From contig NZ_WBKB01000006.1 of NCBI RefSeq assembly GCF_008831155.1, positions 1-64,000 on the forward strand: a stretch of 64,000 bases of DNA. The letters run 5' to 3'. The position numbers were made by a program, and so were the translations under genes. This document shows, piece by piece, positions 48,863 through 56,955 of this stretch. The DNA is from Gulosibacter chungangensis. Its GTDB lineage: Bacteria; Actinomycetota; Actinomycetes; Actinomycetales; Microbacteriaceae. A model generated the notes under the pieces. It was not told where the DNA came from. It searched no databases and worked only from the letters and a program-made list of their open reading frames with translations. Every line of letters starts with the position of its first letter. Positions within the stretch are counted from its first letter, which is position 1.

Positions 48863-50281
48863 ATGACAAACGAGCAACAACCCACCCTCCCGCCGATCAC
48901 GCGGGAGATCGACCTCACGCCGTTGCAAAAGAAAACGGCGCGGAAGTCAGTTGCGGGTTCGGCAATCGGTAACGCAATTGAATGGTTCGACTACGGCATT
49001 TACGGCTACCTTGTCGTCTACATCTCGCAGTTGTTCTTTACCTTCAGCGATGACGCTGGGGCGCTGCCGCGCATCATGGCCTTTGCGACCTTTGCGGTGT
49101 CGTTCCTGGTGCGTCCGCTCGGCGGGTTCATCCTCGGCCCCCTCGGCGACCGGCTCGGGCGCCAAAAAGTGCTCGTGTTCACGATCCTGATGATTTCGCT
49201 GTCCACCGCCGCGATCGGCATCCTGCCGACCTTCGAAACAGCCGGTTTCCTCGCACCGATTCTGCTCGTGCTGTTGCGCATGGTGCAGGGCTTCTCGGCC
49301 GGCGGTGAGTATGCGGGCGCCGCGGTCTTCATGTCGGAGCACGCCCCGGATAACCGCCGCGGGTTCTACGGCTCCTTCCTCGAGTTCGGAACCCTCGCCG
49401 GCTTCTCGGGCGCCGCGATTCTGTGTACCTCGCTGACGCTGATCGTTGGCGAGGACGGGATGATGGCGGGCTGGTGGCGACTGCCGTTCCTCGTGACGCT
49501 GCTACTTGGTTTCGTCGCCCTGTGGATGCGCAGCAGCCTCTCGGAGTCGGAGACCTTCACCGAAGACTCGGCACACACCGAATCGAACGCCTCAGCATGG
49601 AAGGCCTTCGCAACGCTGATTAAGGAATACCCCGGCCAGCTGGTCAAGCTGATCGGTTTCGTGATCCTCATCAACGTGGCCTTCTACCTCGTGCTGACCT
49701 ATATGCCCTCGTATCTATCGGCCACCCTCGGCCACGGGGTCGTGGAATCAAATATGTCGCTGGTGATCATCCAGCTGGTGATGATGGTGATTATCGTGCC
49801 GCTGGGTGCTCTCAGTGACAAGATCGGGCGAAAACCACAGCTGATCATCGCGAGCCTCGGCTTCATGGTCTTCTCGGTACCCGCGATCATGCTCGTGAAT
49901 ATCGACAGCATCTGGACGCAGCTGGCAGGCATTGGCATCCTCGGGTTGTTCCTCGTGATGATCATCTCGACGATCTCGGCGACACTGCCGGCGCTATTCC
50001 CCACCGCGGTGCGGTACTCCGGCTTCGCGATCGGCTACAACCTTTCGACCGCGATCTTCGGTGGCACCGCGGGTGCGATCAACGAGGGGCTCGTCGCCTC
50101 GACCGGCAACGTGCTGGTGCCCGGGTTCTACCTCGCAGCGGCAGGTCTGATCGGCTTCATTTCGGTGCTGACCTTCCGGGAAACCGCGGGCCGATCCCTG
50201 CGCGGCAATGTCGTCCCCGGCAGCGACGACCACCTGCGCGTCGCCCAGGGCGAAAAGCTCATCGGCGCCAAAGCGAAGTAG
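48863..50281 (+). CDS. MHS-family MFS transporter (ProP-like)
   Basis: 472 residues, 12 predicted helices. GSAIGNAIEWFDYGIYGYLVVYISQLFF and RPLGGFILGPLGDRLGRQKVLVFTILMISLSTAAIG are the metabolite:H+ symporter signatures; RMVQGFSAGGEYAGAAVFMSEHAP is highly conserved. Members include ProP (proline/betaine/ectoine) and dicarboxylate transporters. It has AAAGGAG before ATG 48863 and sits 45 nt after the deacylase, so it probably imports the compound degraded by the operon. Confidence 0.93.
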   Translation: MTNEQQPTLPPITREIDLTPLQKKTARKSVAGSAIGNAIEWFDYGIYGYLVVYISQLFFTFSDDAGALPRIMAFATFAVSFLVRPLGGFILGPLGDRLGRQKVLVFTILMISLSTAAIGILPTFETAGFLAPILLVLLRMVQGFSAGGEYAGAAVFMSEHAPDNRRGFYGSFLEFGTLAGFSGAAILCTSLTLIVGEDGMMAGWWRLPFLVTLLLGFVALWMRSSLSESETFTEDSAHTESNASAWKAFATLIKEYPGQLVKLIGFVILINVAFYLVLTYMPSYLSATLGHGVVESNMSLVIIQLVMMVIIVPLGALSDKIGRKPQLIIASLGFMVFSVPAIMLVNIDSIWTQLAGIGILGLFLVMIISTISATLPALFPTAVRYSGFAIGYNLSTAIFGGTAGAINEGLVASTGNVLVPGFYLAAAGLIGFISVLTFRETAGRSLRGNVVPGSDDHLRVAQGEKLIGAKAK

Positions 50282-50314
50282 CCGCCGCGGTTCCCTCCCG
50301 TCCATCCCCCATCC

Positions 50315-50443
50315 GCAATCCGTCACTGGATGCTGTTTTTCTAGTCGCGAACAGCATCCAGCGACGAATCAGCGGAGAAACAGGCACTAACTCGTCAACA
50401 GATGCTGTTTTCCTCGTGGAGAACAGCATCTAGTGACGAGTTA
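50315..50443. repeat. 72-nt-period hairpin repeat, locus C (2 units)
   Basis: Units of 57 nt at 50315-50371 and 50387-50443, again 72 nt apart. The second unit starts CTAACTCGTCAACAGATGC and ends AGCATCTAGTGACGAGTTA, with paired blocks ATGCTGTTTT and GAACAGCAT. It lies between the MHS transporter and SDR genes. Being transcribed with both, it could form strong hairpins in the operon RNA. Confidence 0.93.
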
Positions 50444-50508
50444 GCGGGAGTGGGGAGTGAGAGTGGGGTGTGGGGCACGGCGGCACCGAAATTTACGAAA
50501 GGAAACTC

Positions 50509-51261
50509 ATGAACGAACAGCGCGTCGCACTGGTGACCGGCTCGACCTCAGGAATCGGCATCGAAATTGCTCGCAGGCTGCTGCGGGACGGCTTCCGAGT
50601 TGTAGTCAGCGGGCGATCCACCGAGCGAGGCGAGCAGATCGCGAGCGAACTCGGTGACGGGGCCTCATTCATCCGGGCCGATCTCACCGAGCCCGGCGCG
50701 CCCGCGAAGCTCGTCGACGCGACCGTCGAACAACTCGGCCGCCTCGACGTGCTCGTGAATAACGCGGCCATCGACCACACCGGTTCCCTGCTCGACACCC
50801 CCATCGCCGAGATCCGCGCAACCTTCGAGACGAACAGCTTCGCGGCGATCGAATGCTTGCAGGCGGCGGGGCGAGCGATGCGCGAGCAGGGTGAGGGCGG
50901 CGCGATCATCAACGTCACCTCGCGCCTCGCACACATCGGCGTGCCCACCATGGGGATCTACAGCGCAAGCAAGGGCGCAATGCGTTCGCTCACCACCGCC
51001 GCGGCGGTGGAACTCGCGCCGCTCAACATCCGTGTCAACGCGGTTGCACCGGGCATGACCCGCACCCCGCTCTATGAAGAATGGGTTGCGCAGCAGGATG
51101 ATCCGGCTGCGACCGAAGCGCAGGTTGCGGGCGCAATTCCACTCGGTCGGATCGCCACACCGCAGGATGTGGCCGGCGCCGTGGCCTATCTCGCCAGCCC
51201 CGAGGCAGCCTATTTAACGGGCGTGCAGATTCCTGTCGACGGCGGCTACATCGCAAAGTAG
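50509..51261 (+). CDS. Short-chain dehydrogenase/reductase
   Basis: 250 residues. NAD(P) loop VTGSTSGIGIEIARRLL (TGxxxGIG), then LVNNAAIDHTG (NNAG-type), INVTSRLAHIGVPTMG, and the catalytic YSASKGAM (YxxxK) followed by IRVNAVAPGMTRTPL. It is a classical SDR oxidoreductase, substrate unknown. ATG 50509 with GAAAGGA upstream is chosen over 50470. It probably belongs to the catabolic operon, but it is separated from the transporter by the hairpin repeats. Confidence 0.93.
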   Translation: MNEQRVALVTGSTSGIGIEIARRLLRDGFRVVVSGRSTERGEQIASELGDGASFIRADLTEPGAPAKLVDATVEQLGRLDVLVNNAAIDHTGSLLDTPIAEIRATFETNSFAAIECLQAAGRAMREQGEGGAIINVTSRLAHIGVPTMGIYSASKGAMRSLTTAAAVELAPLNIRVNAVAPGMTRTPLYEEWVAQQDDPAATEAQVAGAIPLGRIATPQDVAGAVAYLASPEAAYLTGVQIPVDGGYIAK

Positions 51262-51304
51262 CGGCGCTCGGTTCGCTGGACTCGGTTCGCGGGAACCATT
51301 TAGC

Positions 51305-51388
51305 CGCGCTCAGTCAACTGGAGCCGGTTAGCCGTGCTCGGTCGACCGGAGCCGGTTAGCCCTGCTCGGATGACCAGAATCGGTTAGC
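51305..51388. repeat. 28-nt tandem repeat, 3 units
   Basis: Units at 51305-51332, 51333-51360 and 51361-51388, of the form CGTGCTCGGTCGACCGG followed by AGCCGGTTAGC. A degenerate fourth unit lies at 51262-51304. They fill most of the gap between the SDR and YciI genes. Confidence 0.88.
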
Positions 51389-51392
51389 CGTA

Positions 51393-51433
51393 GGCTGGAT
51401 GCGTCGCAGGTGATACTTGTGACGCATCCAGCC
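51393..51433. promoter_or_regulatory. 13-bp hairpin upstream of yciI
   Basis: Perfect arms GGCTGGATGCGTC (51393-51405) and its complement (51421-51433) around a 15-nt loop. It ends 5 nt before the ribosome site of the YciI gene. Without a T run it is more likely a leader structure or operator than a terminator. Confidence 0.6.
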
Positions 51434-51449
51434 TGTCGAAAGGAACCCC

Positions 51450-51746
51450 ATGCAGTTTGTCGTTACCGGTTATGACGTCAAGGATGGCGGCAAGCTCCGC
51501 GCCGAGCACCGCCCGGAGCACCTCGAAGGGCTGAACTCGCTCGTGGACGGTGTCGTCCTCAGTGCCGGTGCTTTCCTCGACGAAGAAGGGAACCCCGCCG
51601 GTTCCTCGATGCACATGGAGTTCACCTCGCAGGAGGCCTTCGATGCGTACCTCGAGAACGAGCCTTTCGCGAAGTACGGTGTCTGGGAGAAAATCGAAAC
51701 GCACGTGCTACGCCAATCGATCAGCAATCCGAGTCGCGAAAGCTAA
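51450..51746 (+). CDS. YciI-family protein
   Basis: 98 residues. The YciI ferredoxin-like barrel is recognised from FVVTGYDVKDGGKLRAEHRPEHLEGLNSLVDGVVLSAGAFLDEEGNPAGSSMHMEFTSQEAFDAYLENEPFAKYGVWEKIE. The conserved RxEHRPEHL contains the family His, and DGV-L-x-GP-like turns follow. Some members are dehydrochlorinases or muconolactone-isomerase-like; the role here is unknown. AAAGGA precedes ATG 51450. Confidence 0.9.
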   Translation: MQFVVTGYDVKDGGKLRAEHRPEHLEGLNSLVDGVVLSAGAFLDEEGNPAGSSMHMEFTSQEAFDAYLENEPFAKYGVWEKIETHVLRQSISNPSRES

Positions 51747-51800
51747 TTCGAAACACTCGACACACAAGCGCTACCCAGCCGCACTCGCAAGGATGGCTAC

Positions 51801-52703
51801 ATGAGCGCAGGCGTCACCGTGGACGGTCTCACCAAACGATTTCGTGAGGTGACCGCAGTTGACGACATCTCCTTCGAGGTGCCGGGCGGTGGCGTCTTCG
51901 CCTTTCTCGGCACGAATGGCGCCGGGAAATCGACCACGATCAACTGCCTGACCACGGTCATCCAGCCCGATCGCGGCAGCCTCGCCGTCGCCGGGCACGA
52001 TGTCGCCACTGAAAGCGATCAGGTTCGGCAAGCGATCGGCGTGGTCTTCCAAGAATCGGTGTTGGATGACCTGCTCACGGTTCGCGAAAATCTCTATCTG
52101 CGAGGGCTTCCCTACCTCGGTAGCAAATCGAACGTCACCGAACGGCTGACCGCACTCACCGAAGTGATCGACCTGCACGAACTCCTCGACCGCAGGTACG
52201 GCAAGCTCTCGGGTGGCCAAAAACGTCGCGTGGACATCGCCCGTGCACTCCTTCACGATCCCAAGATCCTTTTCCTCGACGAGCCCACCGCGGGGCTTGA
52301 CCCGGGCAACCGGCAGCTCGTGTGGCAGACGGTGCAATCGCTCCGCGAGCGCACCGGGCTGACCGTGTTTCTCACCACGCACTACATGGAAGAAACCGAG
52401 CAGGCGCAGCTCGTGTGCATCATTGACCGCGGCCGCATCATCGCCCAGGGGTCTCCATCCGAACTGCGCGCGAAACACTCCGCGAGCATCCTCACCCTCA
52501 CCATCGATGAGGGGACCAAAGACATCCCCGTGGCCGACGCTGCCGAGGCACTGCGCATCCTCGGCCAAGAAACCAATGTGCGCGATTTCGAGTTCCGCCA
52601 CGGCCGCATGGACGATGTCTTCCTGAACCTCACCGGCAGCAGCATCCTCGCAAACGATTCAGACGCGAAGCCAGACGATCCGAAGGAGCCCGCCGATGGC
52701 TAA
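51801..52703 (+). CDS. ABC-2 exporter ATPase (DrrA-like)
   Basis: 300 residues. Walker A is GTNGAGKST, signature LSGGQKRRVDIARAL, Walker B ILFLDEPTAGLD, with H-loop FLTTHYMEETEQA. The C-terminal extension matches the DrrA/NatA group exporting drugs or lipids. The final bases overlap the permease gene start (52696), so the two are coupled. Confidence 0.94.
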   Translation: MSAGVTVDGLTKRFREVTAVDDISFEVPGGGVFAFLGTNGAGKSTTINCLTTVIQPDRGSLAVAGHDVATESDQVRQAIGVVFQESVLDDLLTVRENLYLRGLPYLGSKSNVTERLTALTEVIDLHELLDRRYGKLSGGQKRRVDIARALLHDPKILFLDEPTAGLDPGNRQLVWQTVQSLRERTGLTVFLTTHYMEETEQAQLVCIIDRGRIIAQGSPSELRAKHSASILTLTIDEGTKDIPVADAAEALRILGQETNVRDFEFRHGRMDDVFLNLTGSSILANDSDAKPDDPKEPADG

Positions 52704-53574
52704 CGTGCTCGCGATCTCTCGCCGAAATCTGCTGCTCTACCTGCGCGATCCGGTCGGGATCTTCTTCTCACTCCTTGGCGCGCTGATGGTGTTCCTGCTC
52801 TACAGTCTGTTTCTCGGCAATATCCAGGTGCAGTCGATCAGCCAGAGTGCACCCGGTGTCGACCCTGCGCTCGTGCGCAGCTTCGTGGACAGCTGGATGT
52901 TCGGCGGCATCATCGCGATCACCACCATGACCACCCCGCTCGGCGCGCTCTCGACTTTCGTCGAAGATGGCGCCACCAAACGCTTTCAAGACTTCCTCGT
53001 CTCCCCGGTCCCCCGGAGCGAACTCGCACTTGGCTACCTTGTCTCCTCCTTCGTCATCGGCGCGAGCATGACCACCATCGTGTTTGTCATCTCGTTGCTC
53101 TATCTCGGGCTGCTGAGTGGAGTGTGGCTCGGCATCGGCGCAATCGCTACGAGTTTCGGCTGGCTGCTGCTGTCGGCCGCCGGGTTCGCGGCGCTGTGGT
53201 CGTTCCTCGTTTCCTTCATCAAGACCAATGGCGCCTTCGCCGCCGCTTCGACGATCATCGGTACCGTCGCGGGTTTCGTGAGCGGATCCTATGTGCCGGT
53301 TGGGTTGTTTCCGGATGCGGTGCGAGAGGTTGTCAGTGCCCTGCCGTTCGCGCATTCGGCAATGCTGCTGCGGCAGTCCTTCGTCGGCGAAACACTCACC
53401 GATCTCTTCGGCGGGCATGCGGATGCGACGCTCGGGATGGAAATCTTCTTCGGCATCCGGCTCTACGTCGGCGACTGGGAGATTCCGGTCTGGTTCGCGG
53501 CCGGGCTGCTGGTGGTGATCGCGGTGCTCTTCGCGTATCTCGCGTCGCGCCGGATCCGGCATCGGATTCAGTAG
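52696..53574 (+). CDS. ABC-2 exporter permease (DrrB-like)
   Basis: 292 residues with six predicted helices. RNLLLYLRDPVGIFFSLLGALMVFLLYSLFLG, DGATKRFQDFLVSPVPRSELALGYL and FVSGSYVPVGLFPDAVREVVSALPFAHSAMLLRQSF are typical ABC2_membrane features. AAGGAG lies before ATG 52696. Partner of the DrrA-like ATPase; the substrate is unknown. Confidence 0.93.
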   Translation: MANVLAISRRNLLLYLRDPVGIFFSLLGALMVFLLYSLFLGNIQVQSISQSAPGVDPALVRSFVDSWMFGGIIAITTMTTPLGALSTFVEDGATKRFQDFLVSPVPRSELALGYLVSSFVIGASMTTIVFVISLLYLGLLSGVWLGIGAIATSFGWLLLSAAGFAALWSFLVSFIKTNGAFAAASTIIGTVAGFVSGSYVPVGLFPDAVREVVSALPFAHSAMLLRQSFVGETLTDLFGGHADATLGMEIFFGIRLYVGDWEIPVWFAAGLLVVIAVLFAYLASRRIRHRIQ

Positions 53575-53619
53575 CGGCGCAGATTCGATGGTTCGGCTCG
53601 GGCTTCCTAGACTGGCCGA

Positions 53620-54807
53620 ATGAGCAGCATCCAGTTCTCCCGCGCCGCTTCCTTCACGGTCGCGACCCTCGCGCTCGTGGGCTGCTTCATTGCATCCGGC
53701 GTACCGGTGCCGCTGTACAACTTGTACCGCGTCGAAAATGGCATCACCGACGCCGACCTCGCGCTCACCACGGTGTTCTACCTGCTGTGCACCGCGCTTT
53801 CGCTGCTGTTTTTCGGGCGACTCTCGAACCACCTCGGCCGTCGCACGGTCGTGTTCGGAGCCGTCCTCACTGCCCTCGCCGGTTGCCTCGTGTTCATGCA
53901 GGTGCAGTCGCTGCCGGTGCTCATTCTCGGTCGCGCGCTGCAGGGTATCGCGTGCGGGGCGGCGTCCTCGGCGGCGGGCGCGATGGCGATCGATTTCAGC
54001 CCCCGCTCGCGCCTACGCTGGTTGCCGTCGGTGGTGACCAGCAACCTGCCGATCTTCGCGATTCCAGTCGGGGCCATCGCGTCCGGTGTGCTTGTCGAAT
54101 ATTTCCCGCACCCGCGCATCCTGAGCTTCGCGATTATGGCGAGCATCCTCGCGATAGTCGCCGTGCTCATCCCCTTCTGCCCCGAAACCGCCGACCGCAA
54201 GCCCGGCGCCCTACGCTCGCTCATCCCCCGAGTCGAAATTCCGCAGGGCGCCGGTCGCGCGGTCTTCGCCACCGGTGCGGGGCTGCTAGCAACCTGGTCT
54301 TGGGGAGGGTTCTTCCAGGCCTTCTCGCCGGGACTGACCAGCGACTACCTCGGCACGAGCAATGCCCTCGCGATCGCGGTGGTGTTCGCATCCTTCACCA
54401 TACTTTCGCCGCTGGGTGGGGCCGCATCCGCGCGGATTCGCGCCGTGCCCTCACTGCGCCTCGGTCTGGTGCTCTTCTCGATTTCGGTGGTGCTGATCGC
54501 CGTAACGCTGCACGCCGGGTCAATCCTGTGGCTGCTGCTTGCCGCCCTCGTCGCCGGATTCTTCAACGGCCAATCCAATAACAGCGGGATGCGCGCGGTG
54601 TTCGAGTACGTCACGCCGAGCGGTCGCGCGGGCACCCTCGCGACGATCTACCTCATCTCCTACCTGTGTTCCGCAGTGCCGGGCCTATTCGCGGGCGAGC
54701 TTTCGCGGCACCTGCCGATCCCCCATATCGCGAGCCTCTACGCTGGCCTCGCGATCTTCGGCACGCTCGTGGCGCTCATCGTGGCCCGGCCGAAAGCGAC
54801 AAAATAG
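53620..54807 (+). CDS. MFS transporter (drug-export type)
   Basis: 395 residues, 12 helices. ALVGCFIASGVPVPLYNLYRVENGITDADLALTTVFYLLCTALSLLFFGRLSNHLGRRTVVF contains the MFS motif A analogue (GRLSNHLGRR). RALQGIACGAASSAAGAMAIDFSP is typical of drug:H+ antiporter-like transporters. It begins 46 nt after the permease gene and may be part of the same export region. The substrate is unknown. Confidence 0.9.
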   Translation: MSSIQFSRAASFTVATLALVGCFIASGVPVPLYNLYRVENGITDADLALTTVFYLLCTALSLLFFGRLSNHLGRRTVVFGAVLTALAGCLVFMQVQSLPVLILGRALQGIACGAASSAAGAMAIDFSPRSRLRWLPSVVTSNLPIFAIPVGAIASGVLVEYFPHPRILSFAIMASILAIVAVLIPFCPETADRKPGALRSLIPRVEIPQGAGRAVFATGAGLLATWSWGGFFQAFSPGLTSDYLGTSNALAIAVVFASFTILSPLGGAASARIRAVPSLRLGLVLFSISVVLIAVTLHAGSILWLLLAALVAGFFNGQSNNSGMRAVFEYVTPSGRAGTLATIYLISYLCSAVPGLFAGELSRHLPIPHIASLYAGLAIFGTLVALIVARPKATK

Positions 54808-54851
54808 CCCGTTCGCACGCGCTTTCCAGCCCGGGCGCGCATGCTGGATGC

Positions 54852-55781
54852 ATGGACAAGCATTGGGTCGCAACAGAGTTTGGCAGCGGGATCGACTCCC
54901 TCGAATTTCAGGAGTTCGAGGTACCGCCGCCGCGGCCCGATGAGGTGACGATTTCGGTGCGCGCGGTGAGCATCAACCGCTTCGACACGAAGGTGCTCGA
55001 CGTTCTCGACGATGCGGATCTCCTTCCTTATCCACTCGGGGTTGAGGCAGCGGGCATTGTGACGGCGATCGGCTCGGAGGTACCCGCCGGGACGCACGTG
55101 CTCGGCGACGAGGTACTCACCTTCCGGGCCCGCGGTGCCTACGCCACGAAGATCAATGTCCGGGCGAAGGATGCGTACGCGAAGCCCAAGAATCTTTCCT
55201 TCGCGGAAGCCGCGGGGCTACTGCTCGTTGGCACCACGGCCGCCGAGATGCTGCACCGAGTAGCACCCGAAGCGGGCGAGACCGTGCTGCTACACGGCGC
55301 ATCCGGTGCCCTCGGCGAGAGCCTGCTGCAGCAGGCCACGCGGCTCGGGTTGAAGGTCATCGGTACGTCTTCGGAACGTCACTTCGAGAACGTGCGCCGC
55401 TACGGCGGCACCCCGGTGGCTTATGGCTGGGGACTCTCCGAACGCTTGCGCGAGGCCGCACCCGAGGGCATCGATATCGCGCTGGATGCAGCGGGCACCC
55501 AAGAAGCCATCGACACCTCGCTGGAGTTTGTGCTCGACCGGCGGCGCATCCTCACCGTGGTGCGCGGTGATTTGGCAAAGAAATACGACTTCCAATACAT
55601 CGATGGCAGCGGCGAGGGGCGGAAATATCGCGATGCGGTGAGTCGAGAGCTGATTGCGGCGGCCGCTTCGGGCACGCTCGAGGTCGCAATCGCACGCACC
55701 TTTGGGCTTTCCGAGGCTCGAGTGGCGCTCGAGTACATTGCGGACGGTAAGGCGGGCGGCAAGATCGTGCTGCTGACGTAG
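54852..55781 (+). CDS. Quinone oxidoreductase-like MDR enzyme (paralogue 1)
   Basis: 309 residues, a zinc-free medium-chain reductase. VTISVRAVSINRFDTKVLDVLDDADLLPYPLGVEAAGIVTAIGSEV, AYATKINVRAKDAYAKP, AAGLLLVGTTAAEMLHRV and the NADPH loop VLLHGASGALGESLLQQATRLG are typical of Qor-like enzymes. About half its residues match the next gene. ATG 54852 is the natural start (MDKHWVATEFG); the frame runs further upstream but inside the MFS gene. Confidence 0.92.
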   Translation: MDKHWVATEFGSGIDSLEFQEFEVPPPRPDEVTISVRAVSINRFDTKVLDVLDDADLLPYPLGVEAAGIVTAIGSEVPAGTHVLGDEVLTFRARGAYATKINVRAKDAYAKPKNLSFAEAAGLLLVGTTAAEMLHRVAPEAGETVLLHGASGALGESLLQQATRLGLKVIGTSSERHFENVRRYGGTPVAYGWGLSERLREAAPEGIDIALDAAGTQEAIDTSLEFVLDRRRILTVVRGDLAKKYDFQYIDGSGEGRKYRDAVSRELIAAAASGTLEVAIARTFGLSEARVALEYIADGKAGGKIVLLT

Positions 55782-55822
55782 TAGCCGTTTATACCCAGCA
55801 CGGGTCGCTAGGGTCAGGCACC

Positions 55823-56860
55823 ATGACGAACGACGCGGTTAATCAGCAGGGGGAAGGCCAACCGGGCGACGACAAGCGGTCCGAAGATAAGCAGCATCAG
55901 GATAAGCAGCATCACGATAAGCACTGGGTCGCGACAAAATTCGGTGGTCTCGACTCTTTCGAGCTGCACCCGGTCACGGTGCCCGCGCCTGCTGCCGATG
56001 AGGTCACCATCCGAGTCAAGGCCGCCGGGGTGAATCCCATCGACCTCAAGATCCTCGGTCGGCTGAGTGACCCGGCCCTGCTGCCGCGGCCCGTGGGCAC
56101 TGAGATTTCTGGGGTGATCGAGGCGGTCGGCGCCGCGGTTGGGCAGGATGCGCAGACCGGCACCCCGGGGCTGGGCGTCGGTGACAAGGTGGTCGCCTTC
56201 CGCACCCCGGGCGGCTACGCCACTCGGATCAATGTGCCCGCCCGCGATGTCTTCGCAAAGCCGCCGACGCTGTCGTTCGACGAGGCTGCCGGTCTGCTGC
56301 TGGTGGGAACCACTTCGGCGGAGATGCTCGCAACAGTTGACGCGAAGGAGGGTGACGTAATTTTGCTGCACGGCGCTTCCGGTGCGATCGGGGCGATGGT
56401 GCTGCAGTTGGCGGCCCGGATTGGCGCGACCGTAATTGGCACCACCTCGGCGCGGAATGCCGAGAACGTCAGCCGCTACGGTGGCATCCCGGTCGAGTAC
56501 GGGCCGGGGCTTATTGATCGCGTTCGGGCCGCTGCTCCCAGCGGGATAACGGTCGCGCTTGACGCCGCCGGTACCGAGGAAGCACTCGAAACTTCACTTG
56601 CACTTGTCGCCGACCACAGTCGTATCTTGACGATCGTGCAGCCCCAGGCGGCCGCCGAACACGGCCTGCACTACATCGGCGGCAATCAGCCGAAATCGAC
56701 CGCGTTCCGGGATGCGCACCGGGCGGAACTGCTGGAGCTTGCCGGTTCCGGTGAACTACAGGTGCCGATCTCGCACACCTTCCCCCTCAAGGAAGCAAAG
56801 TTCGCGATCGACCTCGTCGCCCACGGCAGGGCGGCAGGGAAGGTGGTCGTTCACCCATAG
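55823..56860 (+). CDS. Quinone oxidoreductase-like MDR enzyme (paralogue 2)
   Basis: 345 residues, tandem paralogue of the preceding gene: DKHWVATKFGGLDSFEL, VGTEISGVIEAVGAAV, VILLHGASGAIGAMVLQLAARIGA and ISHTFPLKEAKFAIDLV. It has an extra 30-residue hydrophilic N-terminus ending in DKQHQDKQHHDKHW, made by a 15-nt tandem repeat (GATAAGCAGCATCA). The true start might be inside this extension; ATG 55823 is the only ATG there. NADPH-dependent reduction of quinones or enones is the family activity. Confidence 0.9.
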   Translation: MTNDAVNQQGEGQPGDDKRSEDKQHQDKQHHDKHWVATKFGGLDSFELHPVTVPAPAADEVTIRVKAAGVNPIDLKILGRLSDPALLPRPVGTEISGVIEAVGAAVGQDAQTGTPGLGVGDKVVAFRTPGGYATRINVPARDVFAKPPTLSFDEAAGLLLVGTTSAEMLATVDAKEGDVILLHGASGAIGAMVLQLAARIGATVIGTTSARNAENVSRYGGIPVEYGPGLIDRVRAAAPSGITVALDAAGTEEALETSLALVADHSRILTIVQPQAAAEHGLHYIGGNQPKSTAFRDAHRAELLELAGSGELQVPISHTFPLKEAKFAIDLVAHGRAAGKVVVHP

Positions 56861-56955
56861 CTGGCAGGGTGTGCATCCGCTTCGTCTCAGACAAGTGGGC
56901 GCTTCCGCTCGCCGCGACCGCGGCCAGGCAGCCCCGGGCAAATCACGCGTACAAC

